From assembly GCA_051659505.1 (NCBI GenBank), contig JBOFOQ010000073.1, positions 1 to 64,000 of the forward strand: DNA of 64,000 bases, given 5' to 3'. Source of the DNA: JAGNZR01 sp051659505. Lineage in GTDB: Bacteria > Fusobacteriota > Fusobacteriia > Fusobacteriales > Fusobacteriaceae. This document shows, one piece after another, positions 60,787-64,000 of this stretch. Every line of letters begins with the position of its first letter. Within the stretch, counting starts at the first letter, position 1. The translations under genes and the position numbers were made by a program. Under the pieces are notes generated by a model, which was given only the letters and a program-made list of their open reading frames with translations, searched no databases and had not been told where the DNA came from.

Positions 60787-60822
60787 AAAAAAAAGAGATA
60801 ATATAGATTAACTCTTTTTTTT
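60787..60822 (-). terminator. Terminator after the ECF sigma operon
   Basis: AAAAAAAGAG pairs with CTCTTTTTTT over about 12 bases. It lies between the small exported-protein gene (ends 60875) and the prfA promoter region. The remaining bases of this gap are A/T-rich. Confidence 0.65.
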
Positions 60823-60874
60823 AATAAAAATATTTCTCTTTAAGAATATACTCAATTTTTATATTCTATTTTTT

Positions 60875-61339
60875 TTATAAATTTGTTTTTAATATTTTTA
60901 TACTAGTTTGCGACTCTAATTTAACTCTATTTTGTTGCTCTTTTTTTATTCTTTCAACAGCATATTTTCTAGCTTCTACATACTGCTGACGGCTTATGTA
61001 TTTAAACATTTCCATTTGACTTCTTATTTTATTTTTCAAAATTTTTGCTTCAATAACACCAATTTTATCAAAAATTTCATCTAATTTTTCTAAATTCTTC
61101 TCAACGCCATCTAAAATATACTTATTAGCATCTAATTCTAATTGTTGCTTATCTAAAGTCAACTTTTTAAATTCCAAAGATGTTTTTTCCATAAGAACTT
61201 TAGCTTTTGTTAGATTTTCAAGTTCAACACCTGCTTGTTTAAAATCTTCATCGTACACAATACCAAAACTTCCCTCTGCACTTCCTAAAATAACAACAGA
61301 ACAAATTGTACATAGTAATAAATAATATATTTTTTTCAT
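60875..61339 (-). CDS. Small exported helical protein of the sigma operon
   Basis: Not recognised as a family. A signal peptide (about residues 1-22, ending ...VILGSAEG) directs it out of the cytoplasm. The 130-residue mature part is Lys/Glu-rich and helical, with heptad-like spacing, and resembles periplasmic stress sensors of the Spy/CpxP/CnrX kind in shape only; the LTxxQ motif is absent. I start at the ATG at 61339, as AGGAG is 8 bases upstream; the in-frame GTG lies in the ribosome site. It is the third gene of the sigma operon and begins 11 bases after the membrane gene. Confidence 0.7.
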   Translation of the reverse strand: MKKIYYLLLCTICSVVILGSAEGSFGIVYDEDFKQAGVELENLTKAKVLMEKTSLEFKKLTLDKQQLELDANKYILDGVEKNLEKLDEIFDKIGVIEAKILKNKIRSQMEMFKYISRQQYVEARKYAVERIKKEQQNRVKLESQTSIKILKTNL

Positions 61340-61350
61340 TATTAACACTC

Positions 61351-61665
61351 CTAACTTTGAAAATCAAACCCAAAAACTTGGTCTGTATTTACTTCTATTT
61401 TTTCAGTTTTAAATATATCTTTTGTAAAAAAATGATCTATTTCTATCTTATCTGTATCATTTGACATTTTGTCTTTATTAAAAACCATTATACTTGGACT
61501 TATTTCTCCTACACTAGATTTTATATAAGTATGATATGACGTACTACTTATTATACCTACTAAAAAAAGAGAAAGTGAAGCTTTTAAATATTTTTTACTT
61601 CTTATTTTTTCTTCTTGTAGCAGATTTTTATAAATATTTGCTCTGACCTTATCCTTTGGTGACAT
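61351..61665 (-). CDS. Single-pass membrane protein, candidate anti-sigma factor
   Basis: A 104-residue protein with a basic cytoplasmic N-terminal (1-26), one hydrophobic helix (about 27-43) and a polar outer part of 60 residues. It has no HxxxCxxC zinc motif and no recognised family, and the cytoplasmic part is shorter than in RseA. Its position 3 bases after an ECF sigma gene and its topology are the reasons for the suggested role. The GACATC/ATG start has only a weak ribosome site within the end of the sigma gene, so coupling is likely. Confidence 0.6.
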   Translation of the reverse strand: MSPKDKVRANIYKNLLQEEKIRSKKYLKASLSLFLVGIISSTSYHTYIKSSVGEISPSIMVFNKDKMSNDTDKIEIDHFFTKDIFKTEKIEVNTDQVFGFDFQS

Positions 61666-61668
61666 CTG

Positions 61669-62121
61669 TTATACCTCCATATCTTTTAGTGCTTTATAGT
61701 AGATAGATTTTACTGTGGATATATTTAAATTTTTCATTTCAGCTATTTCTTTAAGCTTATAACCATACAAATCTTTTAGAATAACAATTTCTTTTTCACT
61801 ACCTTTAATTTTAGTTAATTGTTCCTTTAGTATTATATTATTATTGGGATCTATACCATCTTCAACATCAAAAATTTCTTCATTTAACTCTAAATTAATT
61901 TTCTTTTTTCTAAAAAAATCATATGTTTTATTTATTGCTATTTTGTAAATCCAGGTATATATATTACTATCAGATCTAAAGCTTTTGAGATTTTTATACA
62001 CACTCATAAAAACTTCTTGAGCAATATCTTCTGCATCCTCAGAATTTTTTACACTTCCAAGAATTTTATAATATATTTTATCAAAATATTGTTCAAAAAT
62101 ATCATCAAAATTCATCATCAT
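61669..62121 (-). CDS. ECF-type RNA polymerase sigma factor
   Basis: Sigma-70 family protein of 150 residues with only regions 2 and 4. Region 2 contains SEDAEDIAQEVFMSVYKNL and YTWIYKIAINKTYDFFR, region 4 contains SEKEIVILKDLYGYKLKEIAEM and the ISTVKSIYYKALK helix. It should direct RNA polymerase to a small set of promoters. An AAGGGAATAAACT sits before the ATG. The next two genes encode a membrane protein and an exported protein, as expected of an envelope-stress module. The 65 bases upstream may contain its own promoter (TTGAGA on the minus strand) but I am not sure of it. Confidence 0.9.
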   Translation of the reverse strand: MMMNFDDIFEQYFDKIYYKILGSVKNSEDAEDIAQEVFMSVYKNLKSFRSDSNIYTWIYKIAINKTYDFFRKKKINLELNEEIFDVEDGIDPNNNIILKEQLTKIKGSEKEIVILKDLYGYKLKEIAEMKNLNISTVKSIYYKALKDMEV

Positions 62122-62186
62122 AGTTTATTCCCTTCCCAATCATTTATAATATTTAGACTGCATACTTCTCAATAAAGTTTAAATTT

Positions 62187-63233
62187 TTATAAATATTCGA
62201 TATCTTTTTTTATCATTTTTTTTAATTCGTCTAAAATATCTTCCTCTTTTACCTTTTTAATAACTGTGCCTTTTTTAAATAGAACTCCTATTCCCTTTCC
62301 TCCAGCTACGCCGTAATCAGCCTCTTTAGCTTCCCCAGGTCCATTGACTACACAACCCATAACTGCTATCTTAAGATTAAGCTCCTTATCTTTAAATTCT
62401 TTTTCAACTTGCTTAGCTAAAGTAATCAAATCAATCTCTGTTCTTCCACAAGTGGGACAAGATATGATTTCTGTCCCTTTTCTTAGTCCTAATACTTTTA
62501 ATATTTCTTTTGCTACTTTTATCTCTTCCACGGGATTTTCTGTTAACGAAACTCTTATTGTTCCACCTATTCCATCTAGTAAAAGAGAACCTATTCCTAT
62601 AGCAGACTTAATACTCCCTTGAAAAGCTGTTCCAGCTTCGGTTACACCTAAATGAAGAGGATAGTCTATTAATTTACTTATCTTTCTATAGGCTTCTACC
62701 ATCATTTTAACATTACTAGATTTAATCGAAATAATTATATCATAAAATTTATATTTTTCTAGTAATCCAACATGGTACATGGCACTTTCCACCATTCCAT
62801 CTGCTGTTATTTCTCCATATTTTTCTAAAATATGTTTTTCAATTGACCCAGAGTTAACTCCTATCCTAATAGGAATTTTTTTTAATTTAGCAGCTTCCAC
62901 TACTAACTTTATCTTCTCTTCGTCCCCTATATTTCCAGGATTAATTCTTAACTTATCAATTCCATTTTCAATGGCTAAGAGAGCTAGCCTATAATCAAAA
63001 TGAATATCCCCTACTAATGGAATATTGACTTTTTCTTTTATTTTTGATATAGCTTCGGCTGCTTCTTCATTATTTATTGTCATTCTTACTAATTGACACC
63101 CTTCTTTTTCTAGTTCTAAGATCTGATTAACTGTTTTCTCTATATCAGAGGTAAAGGTATTTGTCATAGATTGAATAATAATATCATTAGTTCCACCAAT
63201 ATAGATATTCCCTACTTTTATTACTTTTGTCAT
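62187..63233 (-). CDS. ispG: 4-hydroxy-3-methylbut-2-en-1-yl diphosphate synthase
   Basis: Iron-sulfur enzyme of the MEP pathway that makes HMBPP from MEcPP. Cluster-binding cysteines lie in SCPTCGRTEID and VMGCVVNGPGE; the TIM-barrel part shows VGDIHFDYRLAL and RINPGNIG. I start at the ATG at 63233 with GGAG 6 bases upstream; the GTG at 63245 would overlap the stop of the M23 gene and has no ribosome site. This gives 348 residues. Its substrate chain includes Dxs and IspH. Confidence 0.95.
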   Translation of the reverse strand: MTKVIKVGNIYIGGTNDIIIQSMTNTFTSDIEKTVNQILELEKEGCQLVRMTINNEEAAEAISKIKEKVNIPLVGDIHFDYRLALLAIENGIDKLRINPGNIGDEEKIKLVVEAAKLKKIPIRIGVNSGSIEKHILEKYGEITADGMVESAMYHVGLLEKYKFYDIIISIKSSNVKMMVEAYRKISKLIDYPLHLGVTEAGTAFQGSIKSAIGIGSLLLDGIGGTIRVSLTENPVEEIKVAKEILKVLGLRKGTEIISCPTCGRTEIDLITLAKQVEKEFKDKELNLKIAVMGCVVNGPGEAKEADYGVAGGKGIGVLFKKGTVIKKVKEEDILDELKKMIKKDIEYL

Positions 63234-63244
63234 GGTCTTCTCCA

Positions 63245-64000
63245 CTACCTTTTTTTAGCTACATTCATAGGATTCATAGTTCTTCCATTTTTTCTTATTT
63301 CAAAATGTAGATGTGGTCCAGTACTTCTTCCTGTATTTCCTGTTTGAGCTATTCTATCCCCTTGATTTACTCTCGCACCAACTGAAACATAAATTGCATT
63401 TAAGTGAGCATATCTTGTTTCGTATCCATTTTCATGTGAAATAACTATTATTTTACCATATCCGTTCATAGTTCCTGCAAATGTAACAGTTCCTTCTTTT
63501 GATGCATAAGCAGTTATATATTTAGCTTTCAAATCAACGCCTGCATGCCCTATATATCTTCTTAAAACTGGATGAAATCGATTTCCATAAGGGCTACTTA
63601 TTCCTGTAAACTTTATAGGCATTACAAAATTTTCAGTTTTAGCTAGTTGTGTATTTAAGCTTGCTCCTTTTTTCGCTACCACTTCTTTCCCTTTTAAAGT
63701 TATAAATTTTAAATTAGGGTCTTTAATAAATATCTCTTGTCCTATATCTAATTTACTTCCTTCTAATTTATTATATTTTTCAAATGAATCAACTTTAACT
63801 TTGTAAGTTTGAGCTATTTTAAATAAAGAGTCACCTTTTTTCACTTTATAAAAAATTCCATTTTCTGAAGGTATTTTTAAACTCTCTCCAATTTGGATAA
63901 CTTTTCCTAACTTAGGATTGTTGGCTTTTAACATTTCTTCGGTTATGTTATATTTTTTAGCTATATCGTAAAGATTATCACCTTTTTCAATGACGTAATC
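63245..64000 (-). CDS. LysM-M23 peptidoglycan endopeptidase, cut by the right edge
   Basis: The frame is open to the edge, so the N terminus lies outside the window. The visible 251 residues hold the end of one LysM domain, a second LysM (KVKKGDSLFKIAQTYKV region), then an M23 domain. The zinc site is FHP..RRYIGHAGVDLKA, with the second motif HLHFEIRKNG; both are complete, so an active endopeptidase is likely. The family acts in the periplasm on the wall and often needs an activator of the NlpD/EnvC type; which role applies is unknown. It overlaps the ispG region and should share a transcript with it. Confidence 0.9.
   Translation of the reverse strand, partial: DYVIEKGDNLYDIAKKYNITEEMLKANNPKLGKVIQIGESLKIPSENGIFYKVKKGDSLFKIAQTYKVKVDSFEKYNKLEGSKLDIGQEIFIKDPNLKFITLKGKEVVAKKGASLNTQLAKTENFVMPIKFTGISSPYGNRFHPVLRRYIGHAGVDLKAKYITAYASKEGTVTFAGTMNGYGKIIVISHENGYETRYAHLNAIYVSVGARVNQGDRIAQTGNTGRSTGPHLHFEIRKNGRTMNPMNVAKKR

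Overview
The window is very AT-rich chromosomal DNA from a diderm member of the Fusobacteriota, most likely the family Fusobacteriaceae (Fusobacterium or Cetobacterium; genus not decided). Pointers are: two FomA-type outer membrane proteins with the typical signal peptide and VEEP-rich linker, an LptD-like protein and a heptose adenylyltransferase (an LPS-bearing outer membrane), a cauliflower-VI-type RNase H, ispH placed directly upstream of rpsA, and RNase J together with RNase Y. Almost all genes are housekeeping genes on the minus strand. The exceptions are a transposase remnant at the left edge, the obgE-to-rny block (26.6-31.6 kb) and rnhA (43.5 kb). No rRNA, tRNA, CRISPR, prophage or defence island was seen.

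Layout. 0-0.55 kb: tail of an insertion-sequence transposase. 0.65-9.9 kb: SPFH protein, nadE, rbgA, rsmI, ctpA, tlyA, an HD-HTH protein, dxs and a PAP2-like membrane protein. 9.9-19.6 kb: yhbY, RNase J, the PBP2/MreD-like/LytR_C envelope set, mtaB, rsmE, an Rrf2 regulator, ruvB and a DUF445 protein. 19.7-26.3 kb: rpsA-ispH-ptsH and ptsI-glgX. 26.6-31.6 kb (+): obgE, miaA, a lipoprotein, an RsbW/RsbV-like partner-switching pair and RNase Y. 31.7-43.4 kb: recG, thrS-yebC, an LptD-like giant, trxA-tsaB-tsaE-rfaE2, upp and rpmE. 43.5-50.4 kb: rnhA (+), a (TTTTA)n tract, YigZ, an ArAE permease, a short ComEC, a GPH-type MFS transporter, tmcAL and coaX. 50.6-56.9 kb: an exported hypothetical protein, two FomA-like proteins, rplM-rpsI with a structured leader, an unknown gene with a strong promoter, ispA and xseB. 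56.9-64 kb: rsmD, queA, prmC, prfA, an ECF sigma / membrane protein / exported protein operon, ispG and a LysM-M23 peptidase cut by the right edge.

How the genes fit together. Isoprenoid synthesis is spread over four loci (dxs, ispH, ispG, ispA). Translation and RNA modification dominate (rsmI, rsmE, rsmD, tlyA, mtaB, tsaB, tsaE, miaA, tmcAL, queA, prmC, prfA, S1, S9, L13, L31). RNA decay is represented by RNase J, RNase Y and perhaps a YhaM-like HD protein. Envelope growth and stress are represented by PBP2, LptD-like, CtpA, M23, the FomA pair and the ECF sigma operon.

The items I consider least ordinary are: the ECF sigma/anti-sigma-like/exported-protein operon; the partner-switching pair co-transcribed with RNase Y without an obvious sigma factor; the HD-HTH fusion; PrmC with a doubled N-terminal domain; ComEC lacking its nuclease-like domain; the two FomA-like genes with near-identical 5' modules and promoters; the rplM leader with a possible pseudoknot; and two long A/T-only tandem repeats. 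I found no clear candidate for a wholly new multi-gene system.
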